Assembly: GCA_026182355.1 (NCBI GenBank)
Contig: JAPFBL010001929.1
Coordinates: 2,162,001 to 2,226,000, forward strand
DNA: 64,000 nt
Source: Hermatobates lingyangjiaoensis
Lineage: Eukaryota > Arthropoda > Insecta > Hemiptera > Hermatobatidae
Reading direction: 5' to 3'
Shown here: piece after piece, positions 33,676 to 45,842 of the stretch
Layout of the letters: each line of letters begins with the position of its first letter
Position numbering within the stretch: position 1 is the stretch's first letter
Made by a program: the position numbers and the translations under genes
Notes under the pieces: generated by a model
Databases searched by the model: none
Seen by the model: the letters and a program-made list of their open reading frames with translations, nothing else
What the model was told of the DNA's origin: nothing

Positions 33676-34593
33676 CAAGGTGTGTAAATAAAGTAGTGAG
33701 ACTGATTTTTTTTAAATTTTCTTTTCAAATATAATTACAATGTGATATTGTCACCTTCAAAATAGTTCCCTTCGGAAGCCACACAGCGCTGGAGACGGTC
33801 CTTCCAATCATTGTAGCATTGCTGGAACTCGGATTCTGGAATGGCCTTCAGCTGGTCGGTTACAGCAGTTTTGTATGTTTTGTAGTGTCCCGAAATGAGT
33901 TCCCTTGAGGTGATTTTTCAATCTCGGGAAGAGGAAAAAGTCACAAGGACTCAAGTCTGGTGAATAAGGAGGCTGAGGAGCAACAGGAATGTTTTTACTG
34001 GCCAAAAACTCGTTTATTGAGATGGCAGTGTGACAGGGCGCGTTGTCGTGATGCAACACCCACTTGTCTTTGATGTTTGGCCGCACACGAAGGACTCTTT
34101 TTCGAAGTCTTTCAAGGACGTCACGGTAGAAGTGCTGATTAAGCGTCGATCTGAACGCACAAGGTTCCGTACTCCGTTGACATTTTCATCGGTCTTTGCA
34201 CTTGAAGGCCTTCCGCTTCGTGGTTCATCTTCAATCGACTCTCTTCCTTCTGAAAATTCCTTAAACCACCGAAAAACCTGTGCCCTTGATAAAACACGTT
34301 CTCCATAGACCTCCTGAAGTTTTTCAAAAGTTTCGGTTGCATTATGTCCAAGTCTGAAGCAAAATTTGATTGCACACCGCTGCTCAACTTTGAGGTCACT
34401 CATTTTTAAAACGCTCAAGAAAAAACCATTTCACGAAAACCAACGCTACGGACAAACAAATGACTGTGGCGAGTTCAGATTCATACTGGAGGCGCATCAC
34501 ACGTGCACCTGACGCTACTCAAGGCCACGCGTCTCCAGCGTTGCCAGATCGAAAGCGACGTTGCCAGTCTCACTACTTTATTTATACACCTCG
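33676..34593 (-). mobile_element. mariner transposon, internally deleted copy 2
   Basis: Same family as 19443-20354, nearly identical in shared parts, with TA at both ends (33674-33675 and 34594-34595). It is 918 bp long. The deletion breakpoints differ from copy 1, so the two were deleted independently. Confidence 0.9.
33735..34418 (-). pseudogene. mariner transposase, broken, retains two catalytic Asp
   Basis: The N-terminal helix-turn-helix part is like copy 1 up to VRNLVRSDRRL, then a deletion shifts the frame. The C-terminal frame (33808-34086) has WVLHHDNAPCHTA and YSPDLSPCDFFLFPRLK. The two aspartates are separated by 34 residues, the mariner DD34D spacing. A one-base insertion (extra t near 33870) breaks the last part after TLQNIQ. 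The first catalytic Asp is missing. Confidence 0.9.
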
Positions 34594-35205
34594 TATATTC
34601 GGCCATACTAAAATCTTCTCGTTATTTGAACTTCGCTCTTCTCATTATGATAACGAAATATAGAAGTGAGTTTTGTTATTGTTATCAGTTAAAGAGTACA
34701 GATTGTCAATAACTTTGTGTGTGTGTGTGTATTTACTTAATTCTTAATTGAAAATGCTACAAAAAAAGTATTCCATGCTGTACGATAATATTACAATAAT
34801 AATGTATGTGTGTGTGTTCGTGTATGTGTGAGCATGGGTGAGTGCGTATTTATAAGTGTCTGGATGTATCTAGCTATCTGTGCGTCTGTTTGTTTACTGT
34901 CTTAAATGCGCGTGAGTGTGTATCACAAAGCGCGAGTGAGTGTGTGTGTTCACAAATTATGTTAATGTATGTCAACATGAACTTGTAATTATTTGAATTC
35001 TACAAATCTAAGGAGTTTTTCGAAGAGTTTTAAGGTGTTGTTCACCTTATAAAAGCAGACTCATTATATACAAATGACATCTAAGTTGATTTGAAGAGGC
35101 TTTAGATTCTTACAAACTGAAGTCAAGTAGATTAACAGGTACGTATGAAGTCATTTCAAGTTTTTTTCGCCTTGCCTAGGGAATAAGCCAAGAGTAAATA
35201 ATCCC
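34594..35205. other. AT-rich DNA with GT-rich short repeats
   Basis: Several short (GT)n-like runs lie at 34718-34960. No gene is recognised. Confidence 0.4.
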
Positions 35206-35627
35206 ACGCGAACAGCCTGTTACTTCGGTGAATCTTCAGTTGACCCTAATTTCTAGCTTAGTAAATATTTCCAGTATGGGTCACGCGAACAGCCTGTTAC
35301 TTCGGTGAATCTTCAGTTGACCCTAATTTCTAGCTTAGTAAATATTCCAAGTATGGGTCATGCGAACAGCCTGTTACCTCGGTGAATCTTCAGTTGACCC
35401 TAATTTCTAGCATAGTAAATATTCCCAGTATGGGTCGCGCGAACAGCCTGTTACTTCGGTGAATCTTCAGTTGACCCTAATTTCTAGCTTAGTAAATATT
35501 CCCAGTATGGGTCGCGCGAACAGCCTGTTACTTCGGTGAATCTTCAGTTGACCCTAATTTCTAGCTTAGTAAATATTCCCAGTATGGGTCGCGCGAACAG
35601 CCTGTTACTTCGGTGAATCTTCAGTTG
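35206..35627. repeat. 77-bp tandem repeat, about 5.5 copies
   Basis: gcgaacagcctgttac recurs at exact 77-bp steps (aacag at 35211, 35288, 35365, 35442, 35519, 35596). Units differ by only a few bases; the variable triplet before gcgaac is cac, cat or gcg. The last unit ends inside ttcagttg. Confidence 0.95.
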
Positions 35628-36954
35628 GTATTCAATTATCCATGTTCTGAGTGCTTGCGCGGTTATTTACAAAACTCAAATGACTTCTCTAAAGCGCTTT
35701 GATTTCGTCTTCCTGGAATCAGGGTCGGCTATATGATTCAATTTGATTGTAAAGCCTTGGTGAAACTATTCCAGTGAATCAATCACAGCTTGCTACAATA
35801 GTCTTAACATGGACACTATCTCCTCAAATATTGCACAATAAAGAATGCTGTTCATGAAATGATATAAACTGTCATGTTATATAGAAAATACGATACTTAG
35901 AAAAATTATATATCCGCTTGTCTGCTTGTTTACTCACATTATAAAAGTGACTTACTGATATGCCAATAATATCCAATTCGAATTAAAGAGGTTACACATT
36001 TTCCTGGTTAATATATGGTTTAAATATAATCAAATATTTAGTACAAGAATAATTAAAAAAAACAGTTAATACAAATAACGTCTCTTTTGTCACAGTTTTT
36101 TTTTAGGTCACTTTAACTAACTTTATATAAATCACCAAAAGTCGTAACTTAAAAGTTACAAAATATTTACTTTTATTACTTTGAAGGTAATCCATATCAG
36201 ATATATTTTTTTTTAATTCAGAACATTTTTTTCTGTGATGACAACTAAGCTATCTAACAAAAAAACTCTATACAAGTTTAAAATTAGCGCTTTGCTCTTT
36301 GTTTATATTTGGACATTCACTTTTCAGTGACGCAGCTGTTCTAATCGAGTAAAATGTATGTTAATTTTTATTTTACTATTAGTACTGTATAGTAATTATG
36401 AAAAAAAATATGATCTCAAGATTTTGACCGCTTTATATGTTCTAAGGTCCCTAAAGTCTATTTATGACGTTTTTAAGAGGATGTCTGTGTGCGCGTGTGT
36501 TTGTGTCTTAGTCTACTGGTGTCAGGTGTGTTGGGGGCAATGTGGACGTAGGTTGTTATGTGGCTGAGATGGTCATGTATCTAAAAGTAGTTTTAAGTTT
36601 AAGAACTGATAATGTTGTACTTTATTCCATTGGCATAATTAAGAACTGTAAGTTAATTAATATTTACTGTTTCCAACTCCCACATACATAGAATTTCAAC
36701 AACAGTCCCATTTTACAAGTACAAAATTTAGCTTATTTTCATTGGACTCAAACATTAGTTAAGGGTGAGTCGCATTACCAGATTAATATCAGTTACTTAA
36801 TATTATTTTTTTCTAAATTCATAAGAATAAATTCTTAAGTTCCTGGGAAGTGTTTAATCTATTAGTTTGAAATATATTCGTTTTTAATTTTTATTTTCTA
36901 TTCTAATATTAACAAATTTCATAATTAGCGCTCTACAATACAGAAATAATCAGG
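35628..36954. other. AT-rich DNA without recognised genes
   Basis: No exon, repeat or structured element is identified. Confidence 0.4.
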
Positions 36955-37095
36955 TTAGATTTGAGGGTAGAACCCTATGTTCTATCAAAGAATCACTTAA
37001 AGCTGAACATTGCTTTAGTGGTCTTAATGAATTTATCTGTTACATGGCTTTTCCATTTGAGACCTTCATCTAAATCAGTGTATCTCACAATTTTG
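36955..37095 (-). pseudogene. Decayed LINE reverse transcriptase C-terminal fragment (Jockey-like)
   Basis: The minus strand reads RYTDLDEGLKWKSHV then TDKFIKTTKAMFSFK, stop, FFDRT, stop, GSTLKSNL. This fits the block after the catalytic core of Jockey/I-type LINEs, where L(K/N)WKxHV is followed by KAxxALxxL and WGLSPK. Two stops show decay. Confidence 0.5.
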
Positions 37096-37814
37096 TACTT
37101 CACGGCACACCTTCTTTGAGTTTCTTATGAAAAAAAATATACACTAAAACATTTGAAAATATTGTGAAGTTTTAGAAACTTTATAAGTTTAAAAATGCTG
37201 GGATGGTAATATTTTTCTCATGTTACCCCATGAAATAATCGTATTAGGCAATATGATATGAAATTGTAAGATTACTAATTCACCAGAGAAATAGATTAAA
37301 ATTAATAACCTTTTTGGCATAAATTATTAAAACAAAAAACCTTTACTATGCTTCTATATACCTGGAAAACAATGTGGTTCTTAAACAAATAAGGATCTGT
37401 TTCAGAGGTTGCAACATATATATTGATTACAACATATTTGTATACAACCATCAATCAGGTGCTGGAAAGTACCTGATTTTATTGAGTTTTCAAAATTAAC
37501 TCAATAAAAGATTTTTAAAGTTTGTTTAATAAACATTTAAACAGCAAATCTCTTTGACTGATTTGAAATTTGTCTAATAAAAAATTTCAACAATAATGTA
37601 ATCATTACTTTATTAATATAATTCATTATTTCAAGTTGATTTTTATCATTTACAGTTATGTACCTTTTTTCAGTAATCAGAATTCACAAAAATTTTCTTA
37701 CATCACACTAATTTGTTACAATTCTTTTCCACAAAATTTTATTCTCCTACAGTTAGTCGTAGAACATAAAAAAAAAATTCTCCAAAATCATAAAATAAAC
37801 CATAACTTCTTTGT

Positions 37815-37816
<2 letters not shown>
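37096..37816. other. AT-rich DNA without recognised genes
   Basis: Nothing recognised. Confidence 0.4.

Positions 37817-37868
<52 letters not shown>
37817..37868. repeat. (TA)n microsatellite
   Basis: About 26 uninterrupted TA units, one of the longest in the window and not obviously tied to a foldback. Confidence 0.95.
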
Positions 37869-37870
<2 letters not shown>

Positions 37871-38029
37871 ACTTCAACAAACAAGAATTCCGCTCATCCT
37901 CTCAAAAGGTGCTATATTTTTGGTATAATTTTATAATGATTTATCAAAAAATATAATCTGTATTGTGCTCAAAAGCTTCCAGAATCAATCAAAAGTCAAA
38001 ACTTTTACATTTTTCAATATTTCTCTTCC

Positions 38030-38370
38030 CGGGAGGAAGGAAAGTGGCTTTCGTGCCCACTTCTGGACTGGTAGATCGAGAGTTCCATTCTCACTAAGGC
38101 CCTCGATTTCTTCACATAGGAGGTGAAAAAATCTAAGCAACTCGTCTTTCGAGGCGGATGTAAACTGTCGGCCTCGAGCCTGTACGATGCCATGTACTCA
38201 TTAAAGATCCTTATTCTACATACACTTGAAGTAGGAAAAATATAGAATTCACAATGTAGAGTCAACCCAATAATGTGGTTCGCCCTTTACTAAAATGGTC
38301 ACCAAATAAAAATGAGCCACACTTTCCAGCCCTAGAACATCACTAAAAGGCAAATGCTTTATTGTAATTA
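38030..38370 (+). repeat. tRNA-derived SINE copy, second tail type
   Basis: The body gagcctgtacgatgcc...attaaagatcc is as in the others. The tail is the aaatgagccacactttcc...aacatcactaaaaggc type shared with 365-440. The head is partly decayed (gggaggaaggaaagtggc). Confidence 0.75.
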
Positions 38371-39455
38371 ACCAAAATTGATATACAAAACAACATAGAA
38401 ATGGTTTCCAACAGAACTATATTTTCCTAACTAATATTGTAGTATACAAAACAGTAATGAATAATCCAATGCTGCAGCCTATTCTCGTCACATACTCCAG
38501 CCCACACTAACTTATTAATTCTATAATGAACTTAAAACTTTTCAAGTTTTGATTTCAATTGCCATCCTTCCATACGTTTCACGAGTTGTCTGATGTTAAT
38601 TCACTTTCCAATTTTCTCACCCACCTCATTACTTCAGTCTAGGAATCTCTCTGTCTCTCTTTATCCTGTTATATATAAACAAACCAAAAGAATGTGAGAG
38701 GACGACAGTCAACTGAAATCTTTCATAAAATGTAGAACAGAGTAGATTGGCCTAAATGAAATGAAAAAAAATAAAAATTCACTAAAAATATGTAAAGAAG
38801 AGGACGAAAATACACAAATATCAAACAAATCAAAGTAATTACTAAATTAAAAATGAATTAAAAAAATTAGCAAAAAATATTGAAATATAAAAAAATACAA
38901 ACACCTTTAGCCGATGTTCCATCTATCTTTTTAGACACCCTGAGAATTACAATAATATATTTTATAATCACAACATGAAAAAACAAAAGTTTCATTTTTT
39001 ATAGATCAGCGTTATTATGTTGGCATTTATTCATCTAATTGGATAAATATGATCCAATGTTGTTGTTTTGATTACTTATCAATTATACTGCTGTTGGTGA
39101 CAACTTTTGCATTAAAGTTTGATGCAGCTTGTTTAAAAATTTTATTCAGAGAGTTCATAATAATTTTGTCAAGAGTAGCACTGTAGTTGATAAGTATTCA
39201 CAACAAAGAAGTACCATGAAGATAAATGTCATTATAATAAAAAGTTCGTTTTTCCATGTTATGCTAATAAATTCTTTACTTGATATAGCTGTAAGTTTGT
39301 CTGGAAATATAGACGAAACGTCAGTTAAAGGTGTTAAAATTATTTACAACTTGGCCAATATCAAGAGACGGAAAGAAAATTAATACTGTGAAATATATGT
39401 GGTTGATATAACATTGCTTTGGATAATATATGATTGACTAGAGACTTTTTATCAC
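38371..39455. other. AT-rich DNA, no gene called
   Basis: An 84-codon plus frame (39129-39383) is low in complexity and unrecognised. A GTCT...AGAC hairpin followed by gaaacgtcag near 39297-39320 resembles the PLE hairpin. Confidence 0.35.
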
Positions 39456-39560
39456 ACTATTTCCTCTCCTGAGGACGATCATGAACAGGGTCAAAATATT
39501 TAAACTGAGTTATAGTGCTTTGTTTTCTCTGGTGTTTATTTTTAGGTTTAATATATTAGA
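39456..39560 (+). repeat. PLE-like 3' end relic
   Basis: ctgaggacgatc...gggtcaaaatatttaaactgag keeps the CTGANGA word and hairpin but lost GAAA. gttatagtgctttg follows, like family D ends. Confidence 0.45.
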
Positions 39561-40164
39561 ACAATGTAATTATCAACTTATTGCTATGGGTCCATGTCTC
39601 GATTTTTTGGATAATATCTTACTTTATATTTGTTCATAGGCCATCAAACAATATTTTGAATAAAATGAAAACATCATTGAAGGCTCTATTTGAACCTGGA
39701 AGATAGAACAAAACATGAGTTATTTTGTCTCACTCTTTGCACATTATAGATTTTGTTAAGAACTTTGTGAATATTTCTTTTGTTTTTTTAACAAAAGTTT
39801 CAAATCAATTATTTAAATTCATCCCTTGTAGAAAGCGCTTGGTAAATTGTGTGAAAATACATGCTTTACTGTTTATTTCAATGGCAAGAACAGCTCCAGT
39901 CTTCTTACAATTACAAAGGAACAGTCATTAATAATTAAAAACGTCAGACTCTATCCTTCATAGTTTAAGCTGTGCTATGTGTTGAAATTGTTTTCCTTTC
40001 CCTTCCCAGTGCTCCTATCAGGAGACTAAGGACTTACTTTTCCCTTTGGTTTAAAGAAATAATGAGATACGAAACAGTTGATAGAATGTTTGATAACTCT
40101 TGGTTTATATTGAGGGTTACTGTGTTGATGATTCTTTTCTTTGAGCTAAACACATTCAATACTA
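39561..40164. other. AT-rich DNA, small frames only
   Basis: Frames of 67-68 codons at 39725 and 39972 have no domain. Confidence 0.35.
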
Positions 40165-40880
40165 AACACTCATAGAGGTGCCCTGCCGTTCATATTTCTA
40201 CGGAAACTGTTCACTATTTATAGGGGATATGCTGCTATTATTATGGGTGCAGTTTACAGACTCCATCTGTAAAGAAGCCGTTTCCTACTCATAGGGGTGC
40301 TATTTCTAATTTTTAGTAGTACCGGTGGCTACTTGTAAGGGTCTGTCGCTACTCATACGGGTGCAATTTCTTATTTGTATAGGCACCTTTACTACACATA
40401 GGGCTGTCATTCTTGCTCTCGTTACTACTTGTAGATATGTGTTACTTTCATATGTGTGTAGTTTTCTCTAGTAAATAGCTGTTTATATACTCGTAGGGGT
40501 GAATTTCCTACTTTTACAAGTACCCATTCACTACTCGAAGGGGTGTGTTGCTGCTAGTAAGGTGCAGTTTCCTTTTTGTAAAGGTGCTATTTATATACTC
40601 GTAGGGGTGCATTTCCTACTTTTACAAGTACCCATTCAGTACTCGAAGGGGTGTGTTGCTGCTAGTAAGGTGCAGTTTCCTTTTTGTAAAAGTGCCGTTT
40701 ATACACTTTGGAATGCTGTTCTTACTTTTAGGAATAAACTATGATACTTTAAGAGGTGAAGCTTCCTGCTTGACAAGGTACCATCTTTTACACTTAGAAG
40801 CATCATTCTATATTTTTAAATTTTAAAAGAGCTATTTACTACTTGTAGGAAAAATAGTTTACTATTCACAGAAAGGTCTT
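40165..40880. repeat. Degenerate tandem array containing a 108-bp duplication
   Basis: Variants of ctactcgtaggggtgca and tttcctactttta recur every 25-40 bp. Inside it, 40482-40589 and 40590-40697 are nearly identical 108-bp copies, a recent duplication within an older array. Confidence 0.8.
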
Positions 40881-41027
40881 TTCTATTGTTAGGATTCTCA
40901 TTCCCTAGTTTTAGAAATCAAATTTGTATATTCTGTATAAAAAAGAAAAATTATATTCATAAATATGCAATATATTTGCAATTTCATTAATTGATATTCG
41001 GGGTGATAGAAATCTTATATACTATAA

Positions 41028-41112
41028 TTAATATTAGAAATAGGTAAACCGTCATACCTCGTAAGATGATCTTATGAGGTATGACGGTTTTACCTATTTC
41101 TAATATAAATCA
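41028..41112. repeat. Short perfect-looking palindrome, family A related
   Basis: attagaaataggtaaaccg...catacctcgtaag is followed immediately by its inverse with one or two changes. The flanking ctaacctcagtggta matches the outer edge of the family A foldbacks. Confidence 0.75.
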
Positions 41113-42499
41113 TACTAACCTCAGTGGTATTAACAATATGCATGTATTTTATATACTATACTTGATTTGGTATATACTATACTATAAGATTTGATAAACA
41201 TTGCTTCGAATGTACTTCTGGAGGTACAGGTCCAAACCCTAGCGCTATTAATAAAAAAACAATATATCATTGAAAAATAGCTTGATTGGTTATAAAATTA
41301 ACAACTAAAATAAAGAATGAATTCATTTGTAAATAAATGTCTAAAAGTATATCCTTACTAAGCAATTAGTTGAGATAGTCTAAATTAACATGGCTGGTAG
41401 AGTTGAATTTTAAGTGAATTGAAGTGAGCATCAAGTTTGAGTTGATTAAAGTCACGAAGAAAAGCTCCTGCTAGCAAGTGGCCTGGTCCACTTGAACGGT
41501 ATCGATCACTTTGCCGGTAAGTATCTTCAAGATTTGATGTAGTTAAATACTTTGCATAACTAATAACTTTGCCAGATACATTACTCCAATCATTCAGCGG
41601 GCTCTAACAACAACTTTTGTTTAAATTGAGCCTCACCGAGTATATTTCAAATTCAAATATTCAAAAACTAGTATAACTGGTGATATATTATTTATATATG
41701 TGTATTGTTTAAGGGTGTTTTCTGGGGATGGCTACATAGCTGTCTAATGAGTTTGTCGAGGACTTAAAACAATTTACGTAAAGCTTCGATTTCCTATCAT
41801 TTAGTGAAAGTACTCTTAGGATAGAGGCACTTTAGGTCTTCAACAGCTGCTCTGACAGTGAATCAGAAAGCTTCCTAGTTAGTCATTCTTATGGCTGAGT
41901 AAGAAAACTGAAGGTCCTTAATCATGTATAAGCAAATACATTAGAATACATTATTAATGTATTTCTGCTGCCTCTGCGATCTTCCCTAGCTCATACCATT
42001 AAACAGTTTTTGATAAAATTGAATTTACTATTATTACCTAACATATATAACAGTTTAAATACCACAATATATAACACTAGTTAAAATTATCCATTTTTCA
42101 CATTTAACCTACCTCTACTTAAATAGCATAAAAATACAACTGGTTTTGCAGTTATGGAACTAATCAATAGTATTTTATTTTTTTCAATTTTCACCCATTT
42201 TGTAGTTTAAAGAAGAATCATAAGAATTTCGTAAAAGAATGATAAGAATTCCATATCGTAGATGAAAAAATTACACCTTGTATCTTATATGATGACATTT
42301 AAACCTAACAGAGAAATTCTTTTATTTTTGTTCCTTTACACCATTCCTTATAAGATAAAAACAATTAATTACATTATCTCTAAGTGCCGTTAGAGATTTG
42401 ATGAGAATTAAAGTCTTATTCGTTAGTCTTTGTAATAATCATGAATATTAAAGCGATATTTATTAAATATTAGACTCGGATTCCTGCGGCAGACGTTTA
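41113..42499. other. AT-rich DNA without recognised genes
   Basis: A donor-like gtaagtatc at 41517 follows ctttgccg, but no convincing exon frame precedes it. Confidence 0.35.
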
Positions 42500-42910
42500 A
42501 GTATTAGTACTCCACAGAAAAATGTATCTTCTGAACCTCTGCCCGATCTTATAGGCTCGAGAACAATGCAATGATGAACTACCCTTTCAAAGTGACTGCA
42601 ATAGTGCATCTGCTAAACTACCCTCTCACAGTACCTACATAAATGTTCTTTATGATCCCCTCGCAACCCTAATACGCCCTAGAGGTGTGCAATAATGTGT
42701 CTTCTGAAGTCCTCTCTCATATGTTCTAGTGCTCATATGTTATGGGGTCTTGAAATAAAAACATACTCTCCCCCCCCCCCCCCCCCATAATGCATAGATG
42801 GAGCAATGTAAGTTCTGAACAAAACTCTATTAGGACTAAAATAATAAACGAGTTGGAACTAACGCTCACTCTCATAGGCCCTAGGACGATAAACCTGATC
42901 ATAACCTGAT
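42500..42910. repeat. Degenerate short tandem repeats with a C17 run
   Basis: Motifs such as tctgaac/tctgaag, ctaccctctca and cctag(a/g)acaata recur at roughly 40-60 bp with heavy divergence. A run of 17 C (42770-42786) lies inside. Confidence 0.45.
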
Positions 42911-45560
42911 GACTGTAAATCAGGAAATTGACGGTTAATTTACAATTTATTATCAAAAAATAGTAAAATGAAAGAAAAGTTGATATTGAAATATACAAGT
43001 CTTTATTATGGTATATAAATGTCAAATGGGTAGCAGTTTTGAAGCAGTCTAGATGGGTAAGAGAGGGGAAGGAGTCATAAGGCTGGTATGAATAATTCAA
43101 AAAGATTTGTCTTGTGTCATGGCGGAAATTAATGGGACCTAATAAACTAGGTGCTTTCAAGTGAAGAGTTGAGCAAGGGGTGTTGAAGAGACTACAGTAA
43201 ATGTGCAGACTTAGATGGACCCTGAAGGGAAACAGGAAATCAAGGGGAATGTCGTGCAGTTAGCCTGATGCACTTGGACAGAAATCGGCATCTTTCCTGC
43301 GAATGAGACAGCTTTTAGAAAAAATAAATCAACCATCCCCAAAATAACTATTATATTTTAGTATTATTCTTATTTGGAAATATGCAAGGTCAACATTATG
43401 AAAACAATTTGTTCATTACAGTGCCTGTAGTTAAGCTATTCACACGTTTTTTACAAAACACAGCTCCATCTTTAGAAAGTTTAATTAACTATCAGTCAAT
43501 TAGTCTTAATCATTTGACGTTATTAAATAATACAAAATAATAAAATTCGTTTTTTTTGTAAATAAAAAATATAAAATACCTAGAATATATAAAACACGAT
43601 ATATTTACAGGGAGAAAACGATTTTTAAAAAATTAAAATATTTCGTAAGAATGAAGTTCATATTTCTTTTTCATTATAAATACTGAATCATTTGAACATG
43701 ATCCAGCGACATTTCAAGTGACAAAAGGAAAAGAAATTGTTTTTAGGAAAATAATAACACTGATATGAAATATATACAACGGCATTAAATTGCAACCTAA
43801 ATATTCAAATAAAAAAATTAAACTAATTTTATAAACATAATATATGTATATATAAATAAGATTCTAGGCAAGTTAAATTTATTAATTTCATTTTAATTAA
43901 TTCAAATTAAACCAAATATAAGTATAATATACTACTGTAAAATTGTACTGTCCCTCGTAACTCATAATCTCCTCTAGATCTTCCTTCTCTTCCATCCCAC
44001 ATCTTACTTCTCATTCCTTTTCTCTCTCTTCTTTCCACACCCCTCTAGATCTCTCTAAGTTTCTCTCTTAACTTTTCTTTTTCCATTATTCCCTCACAAC
44101 TTCCTCTACATCAAGTGTAGGTACACTCATTACGATCATAGTTCACAGTTTTGACTATACAGTATGTGCGAGAGATTAGACGAGGTTAACGAGGCGGGGT
44201 CAGACGCATGTTTGCGTGCTCAGAGATTACTGTTGATAAAAATGGAATAGAGAGGATTAAAAAATGGAACAAGTCCTAAAAAGCTCTTGAAATGTTGACA
44301 GTGAGGAATGGTGAGTATACTTGAGCAAACAACTATTTAGAACTGGCACAATTTAATCCAAAGGTAATTATTTTTTCAGCATCAAAAAAATAGCTAAGCA
44401 CGCAAACAAGAGTCTAACTTTTACGCCTTTCACATAAAAACAACAGATGATAAAGAGTCAAAACTGTGAATATATGATGGTGACAAGAGTACCAAAACAA
44501 CAACAACAAAAATGAAATTAGAGTGTTCAGAGCGCGTAAAATACGAAAATTGCCCTTACTCTTTTGATTACACCTCATATACTCGTACACTCAAAATTAG
44601 TTAAACCATTGAGTGTTCAACATCCTATTATGTTTCACGTGAAGGTTCCAAGAATTATACATAACACACTTACATACTAATTCGCTTATTATTAATTATT
44701 ATCATTAAACGTAACTAACAATTTATGAATAAAATCTTAAATATAAATAATTACGATTAAAATGATTACGTAAAAGTATTATTCTTTCAAAAAAGTTGAT
44801 TGCATTAATTGTATGAAAGGTGGATTTTGATTCAGCGCATAGTTGTCATGCATACGAAGACTTCTAAGCTACTTTCACTGAGCTTTAAACAAAGCAGATA
44901 GAAGAGAAGAGAAAGTCAAATCTGATAATGAAATGCATTGAATTTTCTTAGAACTCTATTAGTAACTGATATTCATATGAAAGAAGAATTTGCATAATGC
45001 TATACTATCAAGAAAATCAATATTTCTTAACTAAACTTAGAATCTACTTTTGAGCCCTACTATTTCTATTAAAACTCCTTTGGATTTGAGAATGAATGAA
45101 GAAGTGGAGGGGGTTTGATGGAGGGGGAAGAGGAGGATTGCAGAATCTTTATAATATGAATCAACGGAAAGCCGATTACTGCCTACATTCCTTAATCCAC
45201 TCATCCATGAAAAACCCTGTCCACATAGGCATGTTGAGGGTACTATCAATTGCATTGTTTACAGATTATAATTATATCTTTTTTATATAAAATATCATTG
45301 TCGTATACAATAAGCTATTACTCATTTTTTTTTGTTTATGAATAGACAAATTCTTGATCTTTTCAAATCAACTCCTATCTTCAATGTAAAAAATTCACAA
45401 ATATATTACTTAGATCTTAATCTTATTCCTGAATTTCTCACATAAATATATGAAATAAAATATCTCTTAAATTAAAAGTATAAACAACAGTAAAGTAATA
45501 AGAAATGAGACTACATCTTTTGTAAACAGTTAAACGTCCATACAATTTACAAATAATACA
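42911..45560. other. AT-rich DNA without recognised genes
   Basis: A 144-codon minus frame (42726-43160) crosses the C run and is hydrophobic low-complexity; I do not call it. A small balanced block at 44165-44235 (gacgaggttaacgaggcggg) is the only compositional outlier. Confidence 0.35.
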
Positions 45561-45564
45561 ATTT

Positions 45565-45684
45565 ATAACGTTTCCATCAACGTCTCATTGCCGGCATTTC
45601 GGTTTTAAAATAAAACTGAAATGTCGACAATGAGAGTTTGATTTTGTACCTAGAAAATTGACAGAATCCCCATTACATAATACA

Positions 45685-45730
<46 letters not shown>

Positions 45731-45735
45731 ATAAC
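45565..45735. repeat. Foldback, family E, then (TA)n
   Basis: caacgtctcattgccggcatttcgg...aaaactgaaatgtcgacaatgagag is a near palindrome. (TA)n occupies 45690-45735. Confidence 0.65.
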
Positions 45736-45840
45736 AATGATCAAACCACAATATGAAATGGGGAAAAAAAGAGTTATGAAGTGGTTTGGTCATTGATATT
45801 TCACGTGTTTATGTGAAATCTTGTTACTTATATATATATA
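45736..45840. repeat. Foldback, family B, deleted centre
   Basis: caatgatcaaaccacaatatg...gggaaaaaaag is followed by gtggtttggtcattgatattt and cacgtgtttatgtgaaatc. Confidence 0.65.
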
Positions 45841-45842
45841 AA

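Noticed and set aside
41460..41520. Micro-exon on the plus strand ending before gtaagtatc
   Set aside because: Only a donor-like site was found, with no conserved peptide; chance is likely.
42726..43160. 144-codon minus frame
   Set aside because: It runs through a C17 run and AT-rich DNA, gives a low-complexity hydrophobic peptide, and has no splice context.
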